From JBBPYR01 sp038199755 (GTDB taxonomy: Bacteria; Chloroflexota; Ktedonobacteria; Ktedonobacterales; Ktedonobacteraceae): DNA of 35,945 bases. Of this stretch, positions 16,421 through 24,867 are shown piece after piece. Both the position numbers and the translations under genes were made by a program. The DNA is taken from assembly GCA_038199755.1 (NCBI GenBank), contig JBBPYR010000086.1, positions 1 to 35,945 of the forward strand. Direction: 5' to 3'. The notes under the pieces are model-generated. The model worked only from the letters and a program-made list of their open reading frames with translations. It had not been told where the DNA came from and did no database searches. Every line of letters begins with the position of its first letter. The stretch's first letter is position 1.

Positions 16421-18769
16421 CTACTGGATGTTTTTCATGCTCAAGCGCACCCGACCACGCCTCGTGTCGATATCGATGACGCGCACCTGCACCACTTGAC
16501 CCACCGCGACAACCGTGAGTGGGTCGCGTACAAAGCGGTCAGCTAGCTCTGAGATATGCACAAGGCCATCTTGCTTGACTCCTATGTCTACGAAGGCACC
16601 GAAGTCTACCACGTTGCGTACCGTCCCCTGTAGCAGCATCCCTGGCTGCAAGTCTTCCATCTTGAGCACATCATGGCGCAAGAGGGGGGCCGGGAGCGCG
16701 TCACGTGGGTCCAGTCCTGGCTTCTCCAGGTTTTCTAGAATGTCGTGTAAGGTGGGCAGGCCAATGCCCACCTTTGAGGCGAGATCAGCCCATGCCACCT
16801 CCTCACTCTTACTCGTATTTTCGCTACTTCCCCCACTCCCGCCGCTGCGGTTGCGATTGCCGCGACCCAGGCTGTTTTGCAGTTGAATCAGTTGACGATA
16901 TTGGGCTATGCGTTCGGCTGGTCGCGCTTGCTGGTCGTCGCTTGCAGGAAGCAGCGTTAGCAGCGTGCGGGTAGCTTGATAGCTTTCTGGATGAATGAAG
17001 GTATTGTCCAAGGGCTCTACGCCGTTGGCTATCTTGAGGAAGCCAGCCGCCTGCACAAAGGTAGCTGGGCCGAGGCCGGAAACCTTTTGCAATTGCTCAC
17101 GTGATTTGAAGGGGCCGTGTTCTTCGCGGTATTTGACAATGGCGTTTGCGACCCGCGTATTGACACCTGACACATGCTTGAGCAAGGCCGCCGATGCCGA
17201 ATTGACCTCGACGCCCGCGAAGTTAACGCAGGAGACGACGACGCGATCAAGCATGTCGGCGAGCTCTTTCTGGTCAACGTCGTGCTGATAGAGGCCCACG
17301 CCGACGGCTTTGGGGTCTATTTTTACCAGTTCAGCGAGTGGGTCTTGCAGGCGACGTGCGATGGAAATGGTGCCGCGCTGTGTTGCGTCGAGGGTAGGAA
17401 ATTCCTGTCGCGCCACCTCGGAAGCGGAATAGACCGAGGCTCCCGCTTCATTCACGAGAACGTAGCCGATCTGGTTGGTTGTGCCTGTTTCGCCTTCGAT
17501 GGCACGAATAAGTCCCGCCACTAATTGTTCGGTTTCGCGTGAGGCCGTGCCGTTGCCGATCGCGATCACGCTGATATGGTGCTTTGTCAGCAGTGCTCGC
17601 AGGAGTTGTTGTGCCTTGTCTGGCTGATGCAAGTACATCGTGTCGGACTCTAGATACTTGCCGTTCTCGTCAACAATGGTCAACTTGCAGCCAGTACGTA
17701 GGCCGGGATCGATGCCGAGTACTTTTTTGCCGCGCAACGGGGGTTGCAGCAGCAGGTTACGCAGATTGGCGGCGAAGATGTTGATCGCGTGCTCCTCGGC
17801 TCGGCGCGTCAGTTCGACTCGCGCCTCGCGCTCCATAGTGGGTGCGAGCAAACGCTTATAGCCATCCTCCATCGCCTCCGCGAGGAGCGTGGCAAAGGGC
17901 GAGGTGGCTTTGGGTGGATAGTATTGCGTGATGCCGCGTTGTGCTTGCTCATAGGGCAGATCTACCGAGAGGCGCACCACCTCTTCGCGCTCAGCGCGGT
18001 TAAGCGCGAGAATGCGATGGGGAACGAGTTTTGTAATTGGCTCGTGGAAGTCGTAATATAACTGGTAGACTCCGGTGGGGTCTTTCTCTTTGATTTTGTC
18101 GGCATCGGCGGCGCGTGTACTCAAGGTGGCTTGTCTAAAGAAGGTGGCACGAACGCTACCACGCACGTTCGCGTCTTCAGCGATAATCTCGGCTACAATG
18201 TCACTAGCACCCGCGTAGGCTTCAAGGCTGGTATCGACCCCTTTCTCGGCGTTCAAGAAGGGGCGCGCATGTTCTTCAAGAATGGTGTCGGCATCTCCTC
18301 GTAGCTCAAGCTGTTGCAAAATGATATCCGCTAATGGGGCGAGACCCTTTTCGCGGGCAACGCTGGCGCGGGTCTTACGTTTGGGACGGTAGGGTAAGTA
18401 GAGGTCTTCGACCTCTTGCAGGGTGGTGGCCGCTTCGATACTGGCTGCCAGTTCGGCCGTCAGTTTCCCCTGGCCGTCAATCAGGCGGTGAACGTCGCCT
18501 TTGCGTTCATATAAGGCGCGTAGGGAGGCGGCCCTGTCGGCAATGGATTGAATTTGGACCTCGTCCAGGCTATCGGTGACTTCCTTGCGATAGCGAGCAA
18601 TAAAAGGAATGGTATTGCCCTCATCTAATAACGCGATGGTACGTGTGATCTGGGCGGCGTTGAGGCTGAGTTCTGTGCTAAGCACCTTTGCAAGTGTCGT
18701 CAGTGACAGTTTGGTATCAGCTGTAGTGTGAGCGGGTGATGGCTGTTGTGTGTTTTCCTGAGTAGCCAC
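16421..18769 (-). CDS. tex: Tex-family transcription accessory / RNA-binding protein
   Basis: This 782-residue protein is full length for Tex. In order it has an N-terminal helical region (LSTELSLNAAQI, IPFIARYRKE), a YqgF/RNase H-like domain starting VLGIDPGLRTGCKLTIVD, helix-hairpin-helix DNA-binding segments (FKSREQLQKVSGLGPATFVQ) and a C-terminal S1 RNA-binding domain (LLQGTVRNVVDFGAFVDIG, VRLSMKNI). Tex binds nucleic acid and influences transcription; the closely related Spt6 is an elongation factor. A low-complexity Gly/Ser/Asn stretch before the last third is probably a linker. The start is GTG 18769, preceded by AGGTAGG. A 28-bp palindrome lies 34-61 bp upstream of the start. Confidence 0.93.
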   Translation of the reverse strand: MATQENTQQPSPAHTTADTKLSLTTLAKVLSTELSLNAAQITRTIALLDEGNTIPFIARYRKEVTDSLDEVQIQSIADRAASLRALYERKGDVHRLIDGQGKLTAELAASIEAATTLQEVEDLYLPYRPKRKTRASVAREKGLAPLADIILQQLELRGDADTILEEHARPFLNAEKGVDTSLEAYAGASDIVAEIIAEDANVRGSVRATFFRQATLSTRAADADKIKEKDPTGVYQLYYDFHEPITKLVPHRILALNRAEREEVVRLSVDLPYEQAQRGITQYYPPKATSPFATLLAEAMEDGYKRLLAPTMEREARVELTRRAEEHAINIFAANLRNLLLQPPLRGKKVLGIDPGLRTGCKLTIVDENGKYLESDTMYLHQPDKAQQLLRALLTKHHISVIAIGNGTASRETEQLVAGLIRAIEGETGTTNQIGYVLVNEAGASVYSASEVARQEFPTLDATQRGTISIARRLQDPLAELVKIDPKAVGVGLYQHDVDQKELADMLDRVVVSCVNFAGVEVNSASAALLKHVSGVNTRVANAIVKYREEHGPFKSREQLQKVSGLGPATFVQAAGFLKIANGVEPLDNTFIHPESYQATRTLLTLLPASDDQQARPAERIAQYRQLIQLQNSLGRGNRNRSGGSGGSSENTSKSEEVAWADLASKVGIGLPTLHDILENLEKPGLDPRDALPAPLLRHDVLKMEDLQPGMLLQGTVRNVVDFGAFVDIGVKQDGLVHISELADRFVRDPLTVVAVGQVVQVRVIDIDTRRGRVRLSMKNIQ

Positions 18770-18802
18770 GAGTGTTGCCTACCTTCCATTGATGCAATTA
18801 AG

Positions 18803-18830
18803 TGCATAATGCATCATGATGCATCATGCA
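18803..18830. promoter_or_regulatory. 28-bp near-perfect palindrome between tex and the sigma factor gene
   Basis: The 28 bases match their own reverse complement at 26 positions, built on repeated ATGCAT/GCATCATGATGC units; the central 16 bp (18809-18824) are perfect. A further ATGCA-N6-TGCAT pair sits at 18792-18807. On the minus strand a TTGACT element (18855-18850) could be the tex -35, which would place this palindrome over the -10 and start site, as for a repressor operator. The rest of the 18770-19189 gap holds the sigma-gene promoter, a 7-bp inverted repeat (18969-18975 with 18991-18997) and no convincing ORF. Confidence 0.5.
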
Positions 18831-19098
18831 AGAAAGATAGTACCATAGAAGTCAAGCATGTAGCATGAAGACCTCTACAAAAATATTGTATAGTGTACAT
18901 ACATATATCCAACACACGCTATTGGGGAGGTACGCCGCGCATAGTGAAAGTGGTGTTCTGTTCTGTGCGAGGATAGCAACTTCTATCGTATATCCTCTCG
19001 TGCAAGCGAAAAACGCCGATGTATAAGCACAAGTAAGACGTATAACCGCGAGTAAGTTGTTAGAAGAAACAGTATACGGAATAGGAGACTCGAGTTGT

Positions 19099-19126
19099 TT
19101 GCAATACTGCATCCGTGTGATACAAT
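19099..19126 (+). promoter_or_regulatory. Extended -10 promoter of the sigma factor gene
   Basis: TTGCAA (19099-19104), a 16-bp spacer and TACAAT (19121-19126) with the extended TGA directly before the -10 predict a housekeeping-type promoter starting near 19133, about 57 nt before the chosen start codon. Confidence 0.6.
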
Positions 19127-19189
19127 GGGCCAAATTGAATTGATCTGATATACGTGTTGCAGGAGAAGGGCAAGCACTTGGGACAAAAT

Positions 19190-20101
19190 ATGATGTTTGA
19201 TGCAGACCGTGACCGTGAAAAGGCGTCTGAACCGGAGCGTGAAGTGATACAGGACGCAGATATCAGTAACCTGGCGCAAAGCGACAGTCTACGCCTCTAT
19301 CTACGCGAAATCTCACGTATCTCCCTCCTCAGTGCCGCGAATGAGTCTCGCTTAGCTGAACGGGCCGAGCAGGGCGATAAGGATGCACGTAACCATCTTA
19401 TTGAGGCTAATCTGCGACTAGTAGTAAGCATCGCTAAGAAGTATGTCGGTCAAGGACTTTCATTAGAGGATTTGATCGGTGAAGGAAATATCGGCCTCAT
19501 ACGTGCCGTTACGAAATTTGATTATCGCAAAGGATTTCGTTTCTCCACCTACGCGACGTGGTGGATTAAGCAAGCGATTACACGCGCCATTTTGGAGGGT
19601 ACACGTGTGGTACGTCTCCCTGTCTATATCATGGAAGAAGTGATGCGTGTGAAGCGTATGACGCGTCAGTTGTACCAGGAGTTAGGGCGTGAGCCCACGC
19701 CCGAAGGAATTGGCCAGCGTCTTGGTATGACGGCAGACCGTGTCAGCGAATTGATGATCTGGGCCGAGAAGGTCTTTTCCCTGGATGCGCCGCTCTCGGA
19801 GGAAGAGGAAAATACGCTCGGCGATATCATTGAGGATGTGAGTGAGCGTGGCCCCGCCGAGATCACAGATCAGCAATTGCTGCGTGAAGAGATACGTAAG
19901 GTGCTTGGTCAACTGACATTACGTGAACGCCAGGTGATCGAACTGCGTTTCGGTCTGGTGGACGATCACGATCATACGTTGGAAGAAGTGGGCAAGAAAC
20001 TGCATGTCACACGCGAGCGTGTGCGTCAAATTGAGGAGCGGGCCATTCGTAAACTGCGTCATCCCCAGGCCAGCCGTATCCTCAAGGATTATCTCGATTG
20101 A
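19190..20101 (+). CDS. RNA polymerase sigma factor, RpoD/SigA family (group 2 type)
   Basis: About 303 residues carry sigma regions 1.2, 2, 3 and 4 without the large region 1.1 of a full RpoD. Visible are DSLRLYLREIS (1.2), LIEANLRLVVSIAKKYVG (2.1), FRFSTYATWWIKQAITRA (2.3-2.4), VRLPVYIMEEVMRVKR (3.0) and TLEEVGKKLHVTRERVRQIE (4.2). It directs core polymerase to -10/-35 promoters; with no region 1.1 and a compact size it is more likely an alternative sigma than the essential one, but this cannot be settled here. Start codons GTG 19154, TTG 19178 (with AGGAGAAGGG upstream) and ATG 19190/19193 are all possible. Confidence 0.9.
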   Translation: MMFDADRDREKASEPEREVIQDADISNLAQSDSLRLYLREISRISLLSAANESRLAERAEQGDKDARNHLIEANLRLVVSIAKKYVGQGLSLEDLIGEGNIGLIRAVTKFDYRKGFRFSTYATWWIKQAITRAILEGTRVVRLPVYIMEEVMRVKRMTRQLYQELGREPTPEGIGQRLGMTADRVSELMIWAEKVFSLDAPLSEEEENTLGDIIEDVSERGPAEITDQQLLREEIRKVLGQLTLRERQVIELRFGLVDDHDHTLEEVGKKLHVTRERVRQIEERAIRKLRHPQASRILKDYLD

Positions 20102-20113
20102 GGACATTGCCAT

Positions 20114-20170
20114 GCAACTCTGGGGAATAACGAAAATCGATATGGTATTGTATATCTTCCCTGGAGTTGC
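20114..20170 (+). other. Long-loop hairpin downstream of the sigma factor gene
   Basis: The arms 20114-20127 and 20157-20170 form a 14-bp stem (12 Watson-Crick, 2 G-U) around a 29-nt loop, ending in TTGC and then TTTC. It starts 13 nt after the sigma stop codon. It may be a weak terminator or a 3'-end structure. The rest of the 20102-20382 gap shows no convincing gene. Confidence 0.4.
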
Positions 20171-20382
20171 TTTCATTATTGTATGAGACACATGGTACTT
20201 TTAGCGAAGATGCACTATATGCACATGTATGATACGTTTCTTCTTTATGAAGAGAAAATATGATCAGTGTGCTGTCTTGTGGCGGCGAACTATTCCTGAC
20301 AGCCTGTACAGACTCCCTGATGCGGGGCATAGCGTTAAAGCGCGTTGGTGGGCTGAATACTAAACCGTTAAAGGTGCGTTTT

Positions 20383-21600
20383 ATGAATGAATTGGCAGGC
20401 CAGAGTCTCGGTGGGTATGTGCTAGAAGAAGAGATTGGGCGAGGCTCGATGGGAATGGTCTATCGTGGAAAGCAGATCGCGTTGGGTAGGGAAGTCGCAA
20501 TCAAAGTCTTGCCACAATCATTGGCACGAGATGGCTCCTACGTGGCGCGTTTTATCCGCGAGGCACAAATCATCGCCCAGCTCAATCATCCAAACATTGT
20601 CCATATCTATGACGCCGGGCAACAGAACAAATTGCTCTATTTTGTGATGGAATATGTGCAAGGGCCAACTCTGGCAAGCTTGTTACACCTGGACGGCATC
20701 ATTCCCGCCTATTTAGCCGTCCAATATGGCGCACAGATTGCCGACGCGCTTGACTCTGCCTATAAAGAGCACCACGTCATTCATAGGGATATCAAACCTG
20801 AAAATGTAATGCTCGATCGTTGGGGAAAGATTCGCGTGATGGACTTTGGCTTGGCACGGGCTACCGGCCATCAGCCTATTACCGTAGCGAAAACGCTGGT
20901 GGGAAGCATTTACTACGCCTCGCCAGAGCAAGTTTGGGGCTATACACTCGATAATCGTAGTGATATTTATGCGCTTGGTGTCGTGCTCTATGAGATGGTG
21001 AGTGGCACCCGCCCCTATACAGGCCGCTCCATGCCAGAACTGACGCAGGCCATTACGCACGGCCCTCTGGTTCCACCGAGTAAATATAATCAGGAAATTA
21101 CGCCTGAGCTAGAGCAGATCATTCTCAAAGTGATGGCACGCAAGCGTGAGGAGCGTTATGAAGATGCAAGTATAGTGGCGCGTGAACTGCGTGCTTTACA
21201 GTTGCAAGCTCCCTCTGTCGCTCTTGTTTCGTCCAATGGTCTCATGGTGTTGCCCAAGACACCACGTGAGCGTACCGTTATTCATCCGCCTAAGCGTCCA
21301 CAATCGCAACGACCACGCTATCTCGATGTTGAGCCGCTAGAGGTTCAGCAAGCGGAGAAAAAAGTTCAACCAGGGCAAGCAACACATGAGGAAGCAAATC
21401 GTGAGCGGGCACTCCCACTTGCTTTTGCGTCTCATGATGCCACACCACCTATCTCGGTGCCACTCTCCGACGTGGACACGCATAAGGCACCAATTTCCAT
21501 GCAGGCCGAACTGCCTGAAAAGAGCCGTTTAACTTTCTGGGGGCATATACAACGCTTGTTTAAATCGCAGTCACACGAAGCAGAACACCCATCGCGGTAA
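20383..21600 (+). CDS. Ser/Thr protein kinase, Hanks type, no membrane segment
   Basis: This 405-residue protein has a complete kinase domain at about 11-275: glycine loop GRGSMGMVY (19-27), Lys 41 in VAIKVL, Glu 60, catalytic loop HRDIKPEN (134-141), DFG (154-156) and SPEQ (180-183). The remaining 130 residues are Pro/Glu-rich, without a transmembrane helix or recognised sensor domain, so it is cytosolic. The frame is open from 20260, but ATG 20383 follows AAAGGTG at 6 nt and removes a non-conserved 41-residue extension. A HEAT-repeat gene follows 111 bp downstream on the same strand and may encode a scaffold or substrate. Confidence 0.9.
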   Translation: MNELAGQSLGGYVLEEEIGRGSMGMVYRGKQIALGREVAIKVLPQSLARDGSYVARFIREAQIIAQLNHPNIVHIYDAGQQNKLLYFVMEYVQGPTLASLLHLDGIIPAYLAVQYGAQIADALDSAYKEHHVIHRDIKPENVMLDRWGKIRVMDFGLARATGHQPITVAKTLVGSIYYASPEQVWGYTLDNRSDIYALGVVLYEMVSGTRPYTGRSMPELTQAITHGPLVPPSKYNQEITPELEQIILKVMARKREERYEDASIVARELRALQLQAPSVALVSSNGLMVLPKTPRERTVIHPPKRPQSQRPRYLDVEPLEVQQAEKKVQPGQATHEEANRERALPLAFASHDATPPISVPLSDVDTHKAPISMQAELPEKSRLTFWGHIQRLFKSQSHEAEHPSR

Positions 21601-21711
21601 GAGAAACCCCTTTCAGTTGACTGGAAAAGTAAGCTCTACGCAACGATTTGGTCCCATAGGCTATAACGAGAGTAGAGAAGTTATTTCGTCATATAAGAAA
21701 GCGGTTGTTTT

Positions 21712-23421
21712 ATGATTGCGAAGCATACTGAACGAGAGCATGTCCCCTTTCACATCTTTAAGACGAAGAATGGAGCTATTCATTTGCGACACTCGCGCCA
21801 GGAAAATGTACGTGCCGCGTTGACTCTATTGCTCGGTCCTGAGACCGAGTATACGCTTCGTGTGCGTGCCGCCCGACGCATTGCTCGGCAAGGTGCTTGT
21901 GTCCTGCCTTTACTCCTCACAACCTTGAGCACGTACCCAGAAATTCCCTCCACTACCTACTCCAGGTTGCCTCCACAATACGAGCATTGTAGTCGTTTAC
22001 TGCTTCACTTGAGTTACAAACTGCACGTCCGTCTCGACACGTTTTTGCAGCACGCCTCTCTTCCGCAAGCACCGGGCCCGGTGTTATGGACCAGTGTGCT
22101 AGAGGCGGCAAGTCTGATACCGCAGGAGGATTATGAGGCATTGCTTTGTCAGGGCCTGGAAACGTCGTGGGAGACCACACGGTGTGTAGCAGCAATGGCT
22201 CTGGCAGCTAGAGCGAACAAAGTAGCCTTACAGCCGACGACCCTTGAGTCATTACGTCACCACCAGACCGAGCAGGAAGCTCTTTCTGTTCGGCTCACTG
22301 CTTCGTATGCGCTTTTGAATAGCGGTGAAAGTGTTGCGATACATGAGCTTATTCAATTGATTACTCCCCAGGTGCCGGAAGAAATACGCAAGGCTGCCGC
22401 CTTTATCTTAGCGACAGAACTCACTGTACCACTTTCTGGGACGCAACGGGAGCAACTTTCTCGTGGCTTACTGCTTCTGTTACATGATCCCAATACAGAA
22501 ATCGCTTTGCTGGCTGCAAAAGCATTGCGTCATGTTGCTCTTCCTTTTGTCTTGTCACCTATTCGTGAACTGCTCAAACGCGATGATGCTGATATGCAGA
22601 TGCGGGCAATGATTGCCTTGGAAGAATCTGTGGGACGTGCCAGCATTCGTCGGCTCGCACAAGAACAGGGGTTGGCAACCGCCGTCGCACCGTTGTTGCG
22701 CTCGACCGTTCCTGATGTACGTCGGCAGGCGAGTTATACCCTGGCAGCGTTAGGTGGCGAATATGCGTTGGCCGTGATGGGCGCGATCGTGCTAGATGAA
22801 GATCATGTTGGCCATATCGAAGCCCTTGAAGGGTTGCGCCTGTTCCATAATGCCCTGCGCAACCCAACGCGTGCAACGATCACACGCTGGTTGTTGAATA
22901 GTGCAAAAAGTGAACAGGAAGCAATTCAGGTCGTTGCGCTCGACTCTCTGGCCTATCTGCTCTGGCAGACGCGTACGAACAAGCAAGCCCTACGTGCCCT
23001 CAGTCATGAAATCGTTGCCAGTAATCTGTTAGGTTCTCTGCTGGAAAATGAAAGCGCCTGGGTTCGTCAACGCACTGCCGAGTTGCTGAGCATGATAGAT
23101 GAGCAAGCAATAGAAACGACTCTTCATTATCACTTGCTCTCCTTGCTACGGACAGATAAGGATGCAATGGTACGTGCCTGTGTCGCGACCCTGTGTGGGC
23201 AGATGGAAGCGCGCTGGGCAATACCTGCTTTGATAATGGCACTGCTCGATAGCTATGAACAGGTTGCTCTTAGTGCGCTCAATGCGCTTGCGCAGATCGC
23301 CATGGGAGAAGATGCTCTTATCCACTATGTGATACAAGAGGTAACGTATTCTGCTCACCCTGACCATAGACATCGGCTTGCTCAAAGCGCAGTAGCACTG
23401 CTAAAAAAGTGGCGCAAGTAG
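21712..23421 (+). CDS. HEAT-repeat protein
   Basis: This 569-residue, nearly all-helical protein consists of HEAT-like repeats of about 30-40 residues, for example RAARRIARQGACVLPLLLTT, AVAPLLRSTVPDVRRQASYT and the last unit AIPALIMALLDSYEQVALSA. There is no signal peptide, membrane segment or catalytic motif. HEAT solenoids generally bind proteins. It resembles in style, but not length, the repeat array of the NACHT protein at 5902-11088. The ribosome-binding site before ATG 21712 is weak. Its position after the kinase suggests they work together; the target is unknown. Confidence 0.8.
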   Translation: MIAKHTEREHVPFHIFKTKNGAIHLRHSRQENVRAALTLLLGPETEYTLRVRAARRIARQGACVLPLLLTTLSTYPEIPSTTYSRLPPQYEHCSRLLLHLSYKLHVRLDTFLQHASLPQAPGPVLWTSVLEAASLIPQEDYEALLCQGLETSWETTRCVAAMALAARANKVALQPTTLESLRHHQTEQEALSVRLTASYALLNSGESVAIHELIQLITPQVPEEIRKAAAFILATELTVPLSGTQREQLSRGLLLLLHDPNTEIALLAAKALRHVALPFVLSPIRELLKRDDADMQMRAMIALEESVGRASIRRLAQEQGLATAVAPLLRSTVPDVRRQASYTLAALGGEYALAVMGAIVLDEDHVGHIEALEGLRLFHNALRNPTRATITRWLLNSAKSEQEAIQVVALDSLAYLLWQTRTNKQALRALSHEIVASNLLGSLLENESAWVRQRTAELLSMIDEQAIETTLHYHLLSLLRTDKDAMVRACVATLCGQMEARWAIPALIMALLDSYEQVALSALNALAQIAMGEDALIHYVIQEVTYSAHPDHRHRLAQSAVALLKKWRK

Positions 23422-23451
23422 AGGGAAAACTCTGAAACCCATCATGCTAGG

Positions 23452-23480
23452 TTGTGGATTATGATAGACTACGTTACAAT
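23452..23480 (+). promoter_or_regulatory. Sigma-70-type promoter of ccdA
   Basis: TTGTGG (23452-23457), 17 bp, and TACAAT (23475-23480) predict a start near 23487. The GTG at 23454 lies inside this promoter, which supports ATG 23523 as the ccdA start. Confidence 0.6.
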
Positions 23481-23522
23481 AAGAAGCAAATACAATGCGT
23501 TTACGGAGAATTCTTATCGATC

Positions 23523-24257
23523 ATGGATACATCACAACTGAGCATGAGCGTCGCTTTTGTCGCGGGAGTCGTTTCGTTTCTTTCGCCCTGTGTCTTGCCG
23601 CTTGTTCCTATCTATCTGGTACAATTAGTGGGGCAAAGTGTCTATCAAGCAACCCAGCAAGAAAGCGTACAACGTGGCTACCATACACGGCTGACTACGT
23701 TTCTCCATGCCCTCATGTTTGTGTGTGGCTTTACGCTAGCCTTTGTTGCATTAGGCGCAACGGCAAGTACGTTGGGGAATTTTTTACAAAACAATCGACC
23801 TATCATCCGTCAAATAGGTGGTTTTGTACTGGTGTTGATTGGTCTGCATCTCACCGGAGTATTAAAAATACCGTTTCTGTATTGGCAAAAGCGGTTTGCC
23901 TTTCGCCCGACCCGTCCTAGCTATTGGGCTTCGCTACTCATCGGACTGGTCTTTGCGCTTGGCTGGACCCCATGTATAGGCGTCATTCTCACGCCCATTC
24001 TGGGTATGGCGGCGAATGCAGCCACCTTGAAAGCTGGCGTCTTCTTGCTGCTGGCCTATTCATTGGGCTTGGGGGTGCCGTTCCTGCTGCTTGGCTTAGG
24101 CTTAAATCAGATTAGTCGCATTCTGACATGGCTGAAGCCTCACCTGGGCAAAATAGAGGTAGCAACAGGTGTCGTCATGATGATGGTTGGCATCCTAATT
24201 TTCTTTAATCTGCTCTCTTATTTGAATGCCTATTTCAACCTGGGAATAAGCACCTGA
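23523..24257 (+). CDS. ccdA: CcdA-type thiol-disulfide membrane transporter
   Basis: This 244-residue protein has six transmembrane helices. The two redox cysteines of the CcdA/DsbD family are present: Cys 23 in SFLSPCVLPLVPIYL (helix 1) and Cys 151 in GWTPCIGVIL (helix 4). CcdA passes electrons from cytoplasmic thioredoxin to the outer face of the membrane for cytochrome c maturation or other extracytoplasmic thiol proteins. No cytochrome c genes are present here, so the recipient is unknown. A thiol-stress-type anti-sigma/sigma pair comes next, consistent with a thiol-redox neighbourhood. A GGAG lies about 14 nt upstream of the chosen ATG, which is rather far. Confidence 0.92.
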   Translation: MDTSQLSMSVAFVAGVVSFLSPCVLPLVPIYLVQLVGQSVYQATQQESVQRGYHTRLTTFLHALMFVCGFTLAFVALGATASTLGNFLQNNRPIIRQIGGFVLVLIGLHLTGVLKIPFLYWQKRFAFRPTRPSYWASLLIGLVFALGWTPCIGVILTPILGMAANAATLKAGVFLLLAYSLGLGVPFLLLGLGLNQISRILTWLKPHLGKIEVATGVVMMMVGILIFFNLLSYLNAYFNLGIST

Positions 24258-24267
24258 TGCAAAAGCA

Positions 24268-24295
24268 GCTTTGGTGGTGGTACCCCCACCAAAGC
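24268..24295 (-). terminator. Terminator hairpin between ccdA and the anti-sigma gene
   Basis: GCTTTGGTGG (24268-24277) and CCACCAAAGC (24286-24295) form a perfect 10-bp stem with an 8-nt loop. On the minus strand it is followed by TGCTTTTGC, giving a T-tract for the anti-sigma transcript. On the plus strand it follows ccdA by 10 bp without a T-run, so it may serve both convergent genes. Confidence 0.65.
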
Positions 24296-24398
24296 ATCCT
24301 ATGACACTATAGCCTCTCTGGTGTATGGCAGGTATCTCTATTCTCCTCCTCTCACCTTTGAAACGTTGAGTGCTTCAAGTGCTCGTGTGATAGGGTAA

Positions 24399-24704
24399 CT
24401 ATTGTTCATAGTATTCAATATCTGCTTTCAGCTCCATCTCAAGTGAATAATTGATTTCGAGTGGCTCGTCCTTGGCCTGGCGTGCCAGTTGTAGCACAGC
24501 CTCGCGAAGATGAGCAGGTGCTTTTTGCATCGTGCAGTGTTGGTGAATCAGCCGTTTGATACTTATATCAACATGAAAACGGCATTCGCATTGTGGACAA
24601 CTAGCAAGATGCTGCTGTACCATCATGATTTCATCTGCACTAAGCTCTCGATCAATGTAAAGATGGAGACGAGCGGCGATTTCAATACAGTCTATACAGT
24701 CCAT
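24399..24704 (-). CDS. RsrA-like zinc-binding (ZAS) anti-sigma factor
   Basis: This 101-residue protein binds and inhibits an ECF sigma factor, very probably the divergent one at 24868. It has the ZAS motif His32-x3-Cys36-x2-Cys39 in QQHLASCPQCECRF. Another cysteine, Cys 6, lies 26 residues before the histidine, the same spacing as Cys11-His37-Cys41-Cys44 of Streptomyces RsrA, so a redox switch that releases zinc under disulfide stress is a reasonable inference. AGGAG lies 10 nt before the ATG. A SigR-type promoter lies upstream. It is unusual that the anti-sigma gene is divergent rather than downstream of its sigma gene. Confidence 0.85.
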   Translation of the reverse strand: MDCIDCIEIAARLHLYIDRELSADEIMMVQQHLASCPQCECRFHVDISIKRLIHQHCTMQKAPAHLREAVLQLARQAKDEPLEINYSLEMELKADIEYYEQ

Positions 24705-24750
24705 GTGAAACTTACTCCTACATTAGCTCGTCATAATACCTGTCTATTGT

Positions 24751-24778
24751 AACATAAATGTCAGGGACTTTCATTCCC
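24751..24778 (-). promoter_or_regulatory. SigR/SigH-type ECF promoter of the anti-sigma gene
   Basis: Read on the minus strand, GGGAAT (24778-24773) is followed after 19 nt by GTT (24753-24751). This fits the GGAAT-N18/19-GTT pattern of SigR/SigH disulfide-stress promoters. It would start about 40 nt before the anti-sigma ATG, giving feedback control. On the plus strand the mirror element GGGACT (24764-24769) is followed after 18 nt by GAT rather than GTT, so a matching promoter for the sigma gene is only suggested. Confidence 0.55.
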
Positions 24779-24867
24779 TTTACCGATGATATATACTAAG
24801 AGGTACTTTCTATATGAAAGTGTAAGTTCTCAGAGCGGGAGCTTACTAGTAGGAGAGTTGCGTTTTG

